11,537 nucleotides of DNA from Candidatus Nanopelagicales bacterium (GTDB lineage: Bacteria > Actinomycetota > Actinomycetes > S36-B12 > UBA10799). Location: NCBI GenBank assembly GCA_025455985.1, contig JALOLM010000028.1, forward strand, positions 1 to 11,537, read 5' to 3'. Shown here in pieces: positions 1 through 6,036 of the stretch. The position numbers were made by a program, and so were the translations under genes. Positions within the stretch are counted from its first letter, which is position 1, and every line of letters begins with the position of its first letter. Below the pieces are notes generated by a model. It did no database searches. It was not told the origin of the DNA and saw nothing but the letters and a program-made list of their open reading frames with translations.

Positions 1-390
1 CGCGACCGGTTGCGGGTCGAACTGCGCGAACCGCGCCCGCCACCTGGACCCGAGGTCCTCGCGGAGAACCGGTTCGATGTCGGCAAGTGGCAGGCCCGGG
101 TTGGAGTCCTGCAGCGCCGTAAGGGCCGTACGCCAACTGCCGTCAGGGTCTTGGGGGAACAGCGTCTCGACGGTGGACAGCAACTGTCCGGCCTTGAGCG
201 CACCGCCTTTGAGCTCCCCCAGCGTCCGTCGGGTGTCGTCCGCGGTCGCCGCCCGGGCCGCGTTGGACAACTCCTGCCGGTCACCGCCACGCACGACATC
301 CGCCTGCACCTTCAGCGACCGGGCCAGCGCTCGCACGGGAAGCAGCCCGATCCGGGTGGACCGGGCCAGACTCGACGACGAGACGGCCAC
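1..390 (-). CDS. AarF/ABC1 (UbiB-type) atypical kinase-like protein, N-terminal part, cut by window edge
   Basis: The minus strand stays open from position 390 to the window edge (130 codons). About 60 residues in comes LGELKGGALKAGQLLS, which carries the KxGQ signature (K66-G68-Q69) of ABC1/AarF/UbiB/ADCK atypical kinases. It is followed by a stretch ending in a LADIEPVLREDLG-like segment that in this family precedes the nucleotide-binding lobe. That lobe, with its catalytic residues, lies outside the window. Family members support quinone or lipid metabolism or act as ATPases; the substrate here is unknown. I chose GTG at 390. A TTG at 399 that overlaps the upstream stop as TTGA, and a GTG about 18 codons further in, are alternatives; no clear Shine-Dalgarno separates them. 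The near-zero gap to the Fic-like gene implies translational coupling in one operon. Confidence 0.8.
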   Translation of the reverse strand, partial: MAVSSSSLARSTRIGLLPVRALARSLKVQADVVRGGDRQELSNAARAATADDTRRTLGELKGGALKAGQLLSTVETLFPQDPDGSWRTALTALQDSNPGLPLADIEPVLREDLGSRWRARFAQFDPQPVA

Positions 391-395
391 GGTGC

Positions 396-1166
396 TCAAC
401 CGACCAAGGCGGTGAGGTTCTGCGTGCCCTCGGCCATTGCCGCGCAGTAGAACTGCACCCAAGGTGCGACCTCGCCGGCGGCATACCCGCGCAGGGCTCG
501 CGCGTACGCGGTTCTGCCCTGCTGATGCAGACCCGCCTCCGGCACCGACCAGGCATCGGGATCGACCCCGCGGGAACTGAGCATAAGGCGGTCGACGGCG
601 CGGGTGACCAGTCCGCTTCCGTAGCTGAACGGCGCCACTGTCATCAGTTCGGCGTGGACCACTGCCGCGACCACCAGCGCTGGCGCCGATGTCTGTGCGG
701 CCAGCCGCGATGCCAGATCGGTCAGGCGACCGGGCACCTCCGAGGGCGCCGCGGACACCCCCAGCCGCAGCGGGTCCTGTGGGTCACCGTGACGGGGCCG
801 GCCCACATCATCAGGTGTCACCGGCACGGCGACGAGGGTGTGCAGCTTGGCCAGCGCCTGCAGGGGCGCTCGTTCCCAGACCGGTCGCAATGCGGGCAGC
901 TGCGCGTACATCCCCAGAACCCCCGCAGCGGCTCGACCCATGGGCGTGTCGTCGTCGATCTGGCCGGCCTCCCAGACCCGCCACTCGATCTCAATGCCGT
1001 CGATCCCCGCCGAGCTTGCCGCCCCCGCGAGCGCCGAGCGGCGACTGAGTTCCTCGGCGGACCTGCGTAAACCCCGGTCCCACAGCATCGCGTCGAAGGC
1101 CCGGCGGGCGTCATCGGAGGCCTGGGCGACCCCGGGTAACCCCGCGACTGCAGCGAACGCATCCAT
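396..1166 (-). CDS. Degenerate Fic-fold protein (probable pseudo-AMPylase)
   Basis: A 256-aa protein with a recognisable but degenerate Fic core. Canonical Fic proteins have HPFx(D/E)GNGRxxR; at residues 178-189 this one reads APFSYGSGLVTR. It keeps the PF, one G and the last R, but catalytic His is Ala, the metal-binding acid is Tyr, and N and the following R are lost. An earlier segment, S52-x3-D56-G57, resembles the inhibitory (S/T)xxxE(G/N) helix of class II Fic proteins. AMP transfer by the usual mechanism is therefore unlikely; a binding or scaffolding role is an inference. I recall a same-length uncharacterised protein in this area of mycobacterial chromosomes (Rv3662c), but could not check. 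Start: ATG 1166, chosen because a TAnnnT hexamer lies 6 nt upstream and because the longer reading to 1394 would cross the repeat-rich control region. It is followed directly by the AarF-like gene. Confidence 0.72.
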   Translation of the reverse strand: MDAFAAVAGLPGVAQASDDARRAFDAMLWDRGLRRSAEELSRRSALAGAASSAGIDGIEIEWRVWEAGQIDDDTPMGRAAAGVLGMYAQLPALRPVWERAPLQALAKLHTLVAVPVTPDDVGRPRHGDPQDPLRLGVSAAPSEVPGRLTDLASRLAAQTSAPALVVAAVVHAELMTVAPFSYGSGLVTRAVDRLMLSSRGVDPDAWSVPEAGLHQQGRTAYARALRGYAAGEVAPWVQFYCAAMAEGTQNLTALVG

Positions 1167-1172
1167 ACAACG

Positions 1173-1178
1173 ACGGTA
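1173..1178 (-). promoter_or_regulatory. Candidate -10 hexamer for a leaderless fic-like transcript
   Basis: On the minus strand TACCGT matches the actinobacterial TAnnnT -10 pattern and ends 6 nt before the ATG at 1166, so transcription would begin at or next to the start codon. There is no Shine-Dalgarno in this leader, which fits leaderless translation. No clear -35 is seen. Confidence 0.4.
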
Positions 1179-1208
1179 ACGGTGGGCCGACGCCCTGCAG
1201 CCAACGGA

Positions 1209-1224
1209 TTGTTGCGTTGTTACC
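1209..1224 (+). repeat. Left arm of a perfect 16-nt inverted repeat
   Basis: TTGTTGCGTTGTTACC here is the exact reverse complement of 1306-1321. The 246-bp divergent gap between the fic-like gene and acs (1167-1412) holds these arms and two related copies, so the cluster is a candidate operator array for a regulator of acs, the fic-like gene, or both. A short mobile-element remnant with terminal inverted repeats is an alternative, but no target-site duplication flanks it. Confidence 0.7.
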
Positions 1225-1240
1225 AGGCCCCTCGCCGGCG

Positions 1241-1252
1241 TGTTGCGTTGTT
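1241..1252 (+). repeat. Direct copy of the 12-nt core TGTTGCGTTGTT
   Basis: TGTTGCGTTGTT is identical to 1210-1221 and begins 31 bp after it, close to three helical turns, so a protein bound to both would lie on the same DNA face. It then runs into TTGCTGTT. A degenerate inverted version, GCAACAGCACAACAA, lies at 1276-1290. Confidence 0.6.
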
Positions 1253-1305
1253 GCTGTTCCCTGTCCCGAAAACCCGCAACAGCACAACAATCGCGACGCC
1301 GGACC

Positions 1306-1321
1306 GGTAACAACGCAACAA
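1306..1321 (-). repeat. Right arm of the 16-nt inverted repeat
   Basis: GGTAACAACGCAACAA is the perfect reverse complement of 1209-1224; the next bases on both sides do not pair, so the match is exactly 16 nt. It lies about 90 bp upstream of the acs start codon, a usual distance for an operator. Confidence 0.7.
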
Positions 1322-1402
1322 CCAGAGCACTGCGAAGGCCGCAGCCGCCGAGATCCACTTGCACCCCGGCACCGCCACCTGATCGGATAGGCACAAGTCA
1401 CG

Positions 1403-1408
1403 AGGAGG
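1403..1408 (+). promoter_or_regulatory. Strong Shine-Dalgarno for acs
   Basis: AGGAGG ends 4 nt before ATG 1413. It fixes the acs start and shows that acs has a leadered mRNA, unlike several other genes of the window. Confidence 0.8.
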
Positions 1409-1412
1409 CCAC

Positions 1413-3356
1413 ATGTCGGATGAGGCGCTGGAGAACCTGCTGCACGAAGACCGGGTGTTCCCACCCGACCCCGAGTTCGCCGAACAGGCCAACGCCAAAG
1501 CCGATCTATATCAGCAGGCCTCCGACGACCGGCTCGGCTTCTGGGACACCCAGGCCGCCCGGCTGCAGTGGGAGACGCCGTGGACTCAGACTCTCGACTG
1601 GTCGGACGCGCCGTTCGCCAAGTGGTTCGTCGGGGGCACCCTCAACGTGGCCGTCAACTGCGTGGACCGGCATGTGGCCGCCGGCTTCGGTGACAAGGTG
1701 GCCATCCACTTCGAAGGCGAGCCGGGCGACACCCGCACGATCACCTACGCCGACCTCAAGGACCAGGTCAGCCGGGCGGCGAACGCCTTGACGGACCTCG
1801 GCGTCAGCGCGGGCGACCGGGTGGCGATCTACCTGCCGATGATCCCCGAGGCGGCGATCTCGATGCTCGCCTGCGCCCGGATCGGCGCAGTCCACTCAGT
1901 GGTGTTCGGCGGCTTCTCGGCAGAGGCACTTCGCAACCGCATCGACGACGCCGAGGCCAAGGTGGTGATCACCGCGGACGGCGGCTACCGGCGCGGTTCG
2001 GCATCGGCTTTGAAGCCCGCTGTGGACGAGGCGGTGGCGATGTGCCCGTCGATCGAGAAGGTGCTCGTCGTGCGCCGCACCGGTCAAGAGGTCGCGTGGA
2101 CCGACAAGGATGTCTGGTGGCACGAGGTCGTGGACACCGCCAGCGCCGACCACACCCCGCAGGCGTTCGACTCAGAGCACCCGCTGTTCATCCTCTACAC
2201 CTCGGGCACGACCGGCAAACCCAAGGGCATCCTGCACACGACCGGCGGCTACCTGACCCAGACCGCCTACACGCACTACAACGTGTTCGATCTCAAAGCC
2301 GACGACGTCTACTGGTGCACCGCCGACGTCGGTTGGGTGACCGGGCACAGCTACATCGTCTACGGACCGTTGGCCAATGGCGCCACCCAAGTGATGTACG
2401 AAGGCACGCCCGACACCCCGCACAAGGGCCGCTGGTGGGAGTTGGTGGAGAAGTACCGGGTGAGCCTGCTCTACACGGCGCCTACCGCGATCCGCACGTT
2501 CATGAAGTGGGGAAACGACATCCCCGCCGCGTTCGACCTGTCCTCACTGCGACTGCTCGGTTCAGTCGGTGAGCCGATCAATCCCGAGGCCTGGATCTGG
2601 TACCGCGACCACATCGGCGGTGGCGACGCCCCGATCGTGGATACCTGGTGGCAGACCGAGACCGGCGCCATGATGATCAGCCCACTGCCGGGTGTGACTG
2701 CCTGCAAACCCGGCTCTGCCATGCGTGCGCTGCCTGGGATCAGCGCCGAGGTGGTCGATGACAATGGTGCGCCGGTCGGTCCCGGGGGCGGCGGTTACCT
2801 GGTGCTGAGCCAACCGTGGCCGTCCATGCTGCGCGGGATCTGGGGCGACGATCAGCGTTACAAGGACACGTACTGGCTGCGCTGGCCGGAGTACTACTTC
2901 GCCGGCGATGGCGCCAAGTACGACGAGGACGGCGCGATCTGGCTGCTCGGCCGGGTCGACGATGTGATGAACGTGTCGGGTCACCGCATCTCCACCACCG
3001 AGGTGGAGTCCGCGCTGGTCTCCCACGAACTGGTGGCCGAGGCGGCTGTCGTGGGCGCCTCCGACGAAATGACCGGACAGGGCATTGTCGCGTTCGTCAT
3101 CCTGCGCACCGACATGGACGCACCCGACAACGCTGTGAGCCTGCTGCGCGACCACGTGGCCAAGGAGATCGGCCCGATCGCAAAACCCCGCCAGATCATG
3201 GTCGTGGGAGAACTGCCCAAGACCCGATCGGGCAAGATCATGCGGCGGCTGCTTCGCGACGTCGCCGAACACCGTAGTCTCGGCGATGTGACAACACTGG
3301 CCGATCCGTCGGTGATGAACCTGATCAGTGAGGGCCTGGACAAGGGTGGGGACTGA
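1413..3356 (+). CDS. acs: Acetyl-coenzyme A synthetase, AMP-forming
   Basis: This cytosolic enzyme converts acetate, ATP and CoA to acetyl-CoA, AMP and PPi through acetyl-AMP. At 647 aa it has full family length. Visible motifs in order: the P-loop-like YTSGTTGKPKG at 262-272; WWQTETG at 412-418, with the Trp that restricts the acyl pocket to acetate; the hinge region GRVDDVMN with R514; SGHR with R525; and the C-terminal PKTRSGKIMRR, where K608 matches the Lys that Pat-type acetyltransferases acetylate to switch Acs off (K609 in Salmonella). All key residues are present, so it should be active. ATG 1413 is set by a strong Shine-Dalgarno. It is the first gene of a plus-strand operon; nhaA begins inside its 3' end. 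Transcriptional control may act through the repeat cluster at 1209-1321. Confidence 0.97.
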   Translation: MSDEALENLLHEDRVFPPDPEFAEQANAKADLYQQASDDRLGFWDTQAARLQWETPWTQTLDWSDAPFAKWFVGGTLNVAVNCVDRHVAAGFGDKVAIHFEGEPGDTRTITYADLKDQVSRAANALTDLGVSAGDRVAIYLPMIPEAAISMLACARIGAVHSVVFGGFSAEALRNRIDDAEAKVVITADGGYRRGSASALKPAVDEAVAMCPSIEKVLVVRRTGQEVAWTDKDVWWHEVVDTASADHTPQAFDSEHPLFILYTSGTTGKPKGILHTTGGYLTQTAYTHYNVFDLKADDVYWCTADVGWVTGHSYIVYGPLANGATQVMYEGTPDTPHKGRWWELVEKYRVSLLYTAPTAIRTFMKWGNDIPAAFDLSSLRLLGSVGEPINPEAWIWYRDHIGGGDAPIVDTWWQTETGAMMISPLPGVTACKPGSAMRALPGISAEVVDDNGAPVGPGGGGYLVLSQPWPSMLRGIWGDDQRYKDTYWLRWPEYYFAGDGAKYDEDGAIWLLGRVDDVMNVSGHRISTTEVESALVSHELVAEAAVVGASDEMTGQGIVAFVILRTDMDAPDNAVSLLRDHVAKEIGPIAKPRQIMVVGELPKTRSGKIMRRLLRDVAEHRSLGDVTTLADPSVMNLISEGLDKGGD

Positions 3357-4647
3357 CAAACAACCCCGGGGGCCCGTCTTCGAGCGGCTGCCGCTGACCG
3401 AACGGCTGTGGGTCCTGCGGCAGTTGCAGGACGAGACGATCGGTGGCGCCCTCCTGATCGTCGCCGCTGCGATCGCCTTCATCTGGGCGAACTCGCCGTG
3501 GTCGGACGTCTACTTCGAAATCTCCGATTTCGAGATCGGCCCCGCTGCTCTGAACCTGGATCTGAGTCTTGCCACCTGGGCTGCAGATGGACTGCTTGCG
3601 ATCTTCTTCTTCGTAGCGGGTCTGGAACTGAAGCACGAGTTGGTCAAGGGGTCGTTGAGCAAACCCGCGCAGGCAGCTGTCCCAGTCGCCGCCGCCCTCG
3701 GCGGCATGGTGGTCCCTGCGCTGATCTACGTGGCGGTCAACGCGACGTCCGCTCAGGGCCAGGTGTCCGGGTGGGGGATCCCGATGGCCACCGACATCGC
3801 CTTCGCCCTGGCCGTGCTGGCCGTGGCGGGCCGGCAGTTGCCTGTGGCCTTGCGGGCGTTTCTGCTCACGCTGGCGGTGGTCGACGACCTCGGCGCCATT
3901 CTGGTCATCGCGCTCTTCTACTCCGACAAGTTCGAACTCCTGCCGTTCGTGGGATCGCTGGCATGCATGTTCGGCTACTGGCTGGCTCAACGTGCTCGCG
4001 TCACGACCCCACTGCTGTACGTGCCGCTGGCGTTTGTGACGTGGGCGCTCATGCACGAATCCGGGATCCACGCCACGGTGGCAGGAGTTGCCCTGGCCAT
4101 GCTCACGCGGATCAAGGAGGACCCGGGTGAGACGGAGGCACCGGCCGATCGCCTCCAACACAGCCTGCACCCGCTGTCCGCTGGATTCTGCGTGCCGGTC
4201 TTCGCGTTCTTCGCCGCGGGGGTGAGTCTGCAGGGCGAGAGCATCGCCGCGGCGGTCCAGAACCCCGTCGCCATCGGGGTGATCCTGGGTCTGGTGCTCG
4301 GCAAGCCCATCGGCGTTCTACTCGGCGCCGGGCTGACCGCTCGCTTCACCCGCGCCTCCCTTGCCTCCGGTCTGCGCTGGCTGGACGTCTCAGCTGTCGG
4401 GCTGCTGGCCGGTATCGGGTTCACGGTGTCCCTGCTGATCGCAGAACTTGCCTTCGAGGACGACAGCCTGGAGGCCAAGGCCGCCAAGATCGGCGTTCTG
4501 GGCGCAAGCCTGGTCGCCGCGCTTCTGGCAGTCATCGCGTTGCGTCTGCGCGCCCGTTCATACCGGGCGCTGCACGAGACCGAGGAGCGCGACGAGGACC
4601 AAGATGGCATTCCGGACGTCTACAACGAAAACCGCGGACTAACCTGA
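3346..4647 (+). CDS. nhaA: NhaA-family Na+/H+ antiporter with acidic C-terminal tail
   Basis: An inner-membrane antiporter exchanging Na+ or Li+ for H+ in sodium and pH homeostasis. From GTG 3346 it has 433 aa, with about 11-12 hydrophobic segments over residues 33-405. Core features match E. coli NhaA: MATDIAFALAVLA with D150 (D133), VVDDLGAI with the ion-binding pair D180-D181 (D163-D164), ESGIHATVAGV, and GKPIGV with K320 (K300). It also has the usual N-terminal interfacial helix (FERLPLTERLW). Unusual is the C-terminus, RDEDQDGIPDVYNE (415-428), which resembles a calcium-binding DxDxDG loop of the thrombospondin type 3 or EF-hand-like kind. Start: GTG 3346 overlaps acs by 11 nt and has GAGGG upstream; GTG 3328 is an alternative giving 439 aa. 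Overlap with acs implies co-transcription and coupling. Confidence 0.95.
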   Translation: MGTDKQPRGPVFERLPLTERLWVLRQLQDETIGGALLIVAAAIAFIWANSPWSDVYFEISDFEIGPAALNLDLSLATWAADGLLAIFFFVAGLELKHELVKGSLSKPAQAAVPVAAALGGMVVPALIYVAVNATSAQGQVSGWGIPMATDIAFALAVLAVAGRQLPVALRAFLLTLAVVDDLGAILVIALFYSDKFELLPFVGSLACMFGYWLAQRARVTTPLLYVPLAFVTWALMHESGIHATVAGVALAMLTRIKEDPGETEAPADRLQHSLHPLSAGFCVPVFAFFAAGVSLQGESIAAAVQNPVAIGVILGLVLGKPIGVLLGAGLTARFTRASLASGLRWLDVSAVGLLAGIGFTVSLLIAELAFEDDSLEAKAAKIGVLGASLVAALLAVIALRLRARSYRALHETEERDEDQDGIPDVYNENRGLT

Positions 4648-4651
4648 TCCC

Positions 4652-5041
4652 ATGGCGATTGACACCAAGCAGACCGATCCCGGGCTTATCGAGTTGGTTC
4701 GCTCCGCTGCGGCGGACACCACCGAACTGGTCAAGCAGCAGATCGAACTGACCAAGGCGGAGGTCAAGGAGAACGTCCGTACGGCCGGTTCCTCGTTCGG
4801 GTTGCTGGCCGCAGGGGCCGCAATTCTGGGCATCGGTGTGCTGTTCCTGCTCGTCACGATCGCCTACGTGCTGGTGCAACTCGGCCTGCCCGTCTGGGCC
4901 GGTTTCGGGATCGTCACCCTGTTCCTGCTGATCGTGGGGGCGATTCTGGTGCTCGTGGGCCGCAGTCGGGCCAAGAAGATCCAGGGGCCCGAACGCACAA
5001 TGGCGGCTCTTGACGCGACCAAGTCGACCCTCCGCGGTTAG
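4652..5041 (+). CDS. Small holin-like (Phage_holin_3_6 type) membrane protein
   Basis: A 129-aa protein. An amphipathic N-terminal helix (about 10-45: TTELVKQQIELTKAEVKENV) is followed by two transmembrane segments (about 50-76 and 80-103) joined by a short turn, then a basic tail (GRSRAKKI) and a C-terminal ATKSTLRG. This is the layout of the actinobacterial 'phage holin family' proteins (PF07332-like), which are usually chromosomal membrane proteins of unknown role and not lysis proteins. It starts 4 nt after the nhaA stop without a clear Shine-Dalgarno, so it probably depends on coupling, and its TAG stop shares a G with the next gene's GTG. The same position between acs and an alpha/beta hydrolase is held by Rv3669 in M. 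tuberculosis, as far as I recall. Cytosolic function unknown. Confidence 0.8.
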   Translation: MAIDTKQTDPGLIELVRSAAADTTELVKQQIELTKAEVKENVRTAGSSFGLLAAGAAILGIGVLFLLVTIAYVLVQLGLPVWAGFGIVTLFLLIVGAILVLVGRSRAKKIQGPERTMAALDATKSTLRG

Positions 5042-5967
5042 TGACGCCAGCCCTTACGCCCTACGAGGCGATCAACGCTGCGGGGCCATGGACGCACCGG
5101 CTGGTCCCCGCCAACGGCGCCCAGTTCCACCTGGCGGAGGCGGGCCACGGCCCGCTGGTGATCCTCTTGCACGGCTTCCCGCAGTACTGGTGGACCTGGC
5201 GGGAGTACCTGCCGGCGCTGGCAGCGGCGGGCTACCGGGCCGCAGCCATGGACCTGCGCGGATACGCCGGATCTGATCACAGCCCACGCGGATACGATCC
5301 GACCACACTGTCCAACGACGTGCTCGGGGTCATCGCCTGCCTCGGCGAGCAGTCGGCCGTAGTGGTCGGGCACGGCTGGGGTGGTCACATCGGCTGGACG
5401 GCGGCCCGGCGCTCACGCATCGTCACCGGTCTGGCCGCGATCTCCGCACCTCACCCGGTCCGGCTGCGGGATTCGGCGCGCACGCAACAGCAGGTGAAGG
5501 CGTGGCGCTACGCCCTGCGCTACCAGTGGCCTTGGCTGCCGGAGCGGGACTTCGCTGCCGACGGAGCCTTGCGGGTGGAGGAGGTGCTGCGCGACTGGTC
5601 GGTGCGCAGGGGATGGCTCACCCCCGACGTCGCCGAGCATTTCCGGGCGGCGTTCCTGGAGGCGAACACCGCGCATTGCGCGATGGAGTACCACCGGTGG
5701 GCGTGGCGCAGTTACGTGCGCGCGGACGGCCGGCGTTTCAACACGTTGATGGCCGCCGAACCGATCCGGCAGCCGGTCCTGCACATCCACGGCGCGCAGG
5801 ACCCGACGGTCCTGTCCGCGACGACCACCGGCAGCGAAGACTTCGTCGCGGGCGCCTACGAGCGCCAGGCGATCGACGACTGCGGTCACTTCCCGCATGA
5901 GGAACGAAGCGATGTGGTGATGCCGATGCTGCTGGAGTGGCTGAAGGGCCTGCGGGCGGCCGGTTAG
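5041..5967 (+). CDS. Alpha/beta hydrolase (EphE-like) with glycine at the nucleophile position
   Basis: A 308-aa alpha/beta-hydrolase-fold protein like EphE, the epoxide-hydrolase-family member of this locus in mycobacteria. Visible: oxyanion-hole HGFP (44-47); MDLRGYAGSD (70-79); the nucleophile-elbow strand VVVGHGWGG with H111-G112-W113-G114-G115; a cap region with EYHRWAWRSYVR that could supply the Tyr used by epoxide hydrolases; the acid in GAQDPTV (D254); and the catalytic His in CGHFPHEE (H283). The nucleophile, normally Asp in epoxide hydrolases (GHDWGG) or Ser in esterases, is G112 (codon GGC, one base from GAC). Acid and His remain, so the fold is intact but classical catalysis looks lost. 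GTG 5041 overlaps the preceding TAG by one base, implying coupling. Last gene of the acs operon. Substrate unknown. Confidence 0.85.
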   Translation: MTPALTPYEAINAAGPWTHRLVPANGAQFHLAEAGHGPLVILLHGFPQYWWTWREYLPALAAAGYRAAAMDLRGYAGSDHSPRGYDPTTLSNDVLGVIACLGEQSAVVVGHGWGGHIGWTAARRSRIVTGLAAISAPHPVRLRDSARTQQQVKAWRYALRYQWPWLPERDFAADGALRVEEVLRDWSVRRGWLTPDVAEHFRAAFLEANTAHCAMEYHRWAWRSYVRADGRRFNTLMAAEPIRQPVLHIHGAQDPTVLSATTTGSEDFVAGAYERQAIDDCGHFPHEERSDVVMPMLLEWLKGLRAAG

Positions 5968-5993
5968 GCGAGCGCGGCAGCCGACGCCGCGGC

Positions 5994-6011
5994 GAGAACC
6001 CGTGGGTTCTC
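5994..6011. terminator. Palindrome between convergent genes, possible bidirectional terminator
   Basis: GAGAACCC-GT-GGGTTCTC is a perfect 18-nt palindrome in the 69-bp gap between the converging hydrolase and marP genes. As RNA it would form about 7 pairs with a small loop. There is no T-tract on either side, so intrinsic termination is plausible but not shown; palindromes without a U-tract are common at actinobacterial gene ends. Confidence 0.5.
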
Positions 6012-6036
6012 TAACAACGTGCGCAACTTGTAACGG

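Noticed and set aside
10..450. Plus-strand open frame at the left edge
   Set aside because: The minus strand of the same bases encodes a KxGQ-containing AarF/ABC1 protein; the plus frame has no recognisable domain.
1167..1394. N-terminal extension of the fic-like gene up to 1394
   Set aside because: It would run through the inverted-repeat control region, adds no Fic-like sequence, and ATG 1166 has a well-placed -10 candidate and gives the expected length.
2562..3482. 306-codon open frame on the minus strand across the end of acs
   Set aside because: It is antisense to the well-supported acs and nhaA coding sequences, has low-complexity His/Arg/Gly-rich content typical of high-G+C shadow frames, and shows no motif.
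3325..4170. 281-codon open frame antisense to nhaA
   Set aside because: The translation is rich in R, H, Q and G with no family features, and nhaA on the other strand is certain.
4652..5041. Holin-like gene as a sign of a prophage
   Set aside because: It is flanked by conserved housekeeping genes, and this family is normally chromosomal in actinobacteria; no other phage gene is present.
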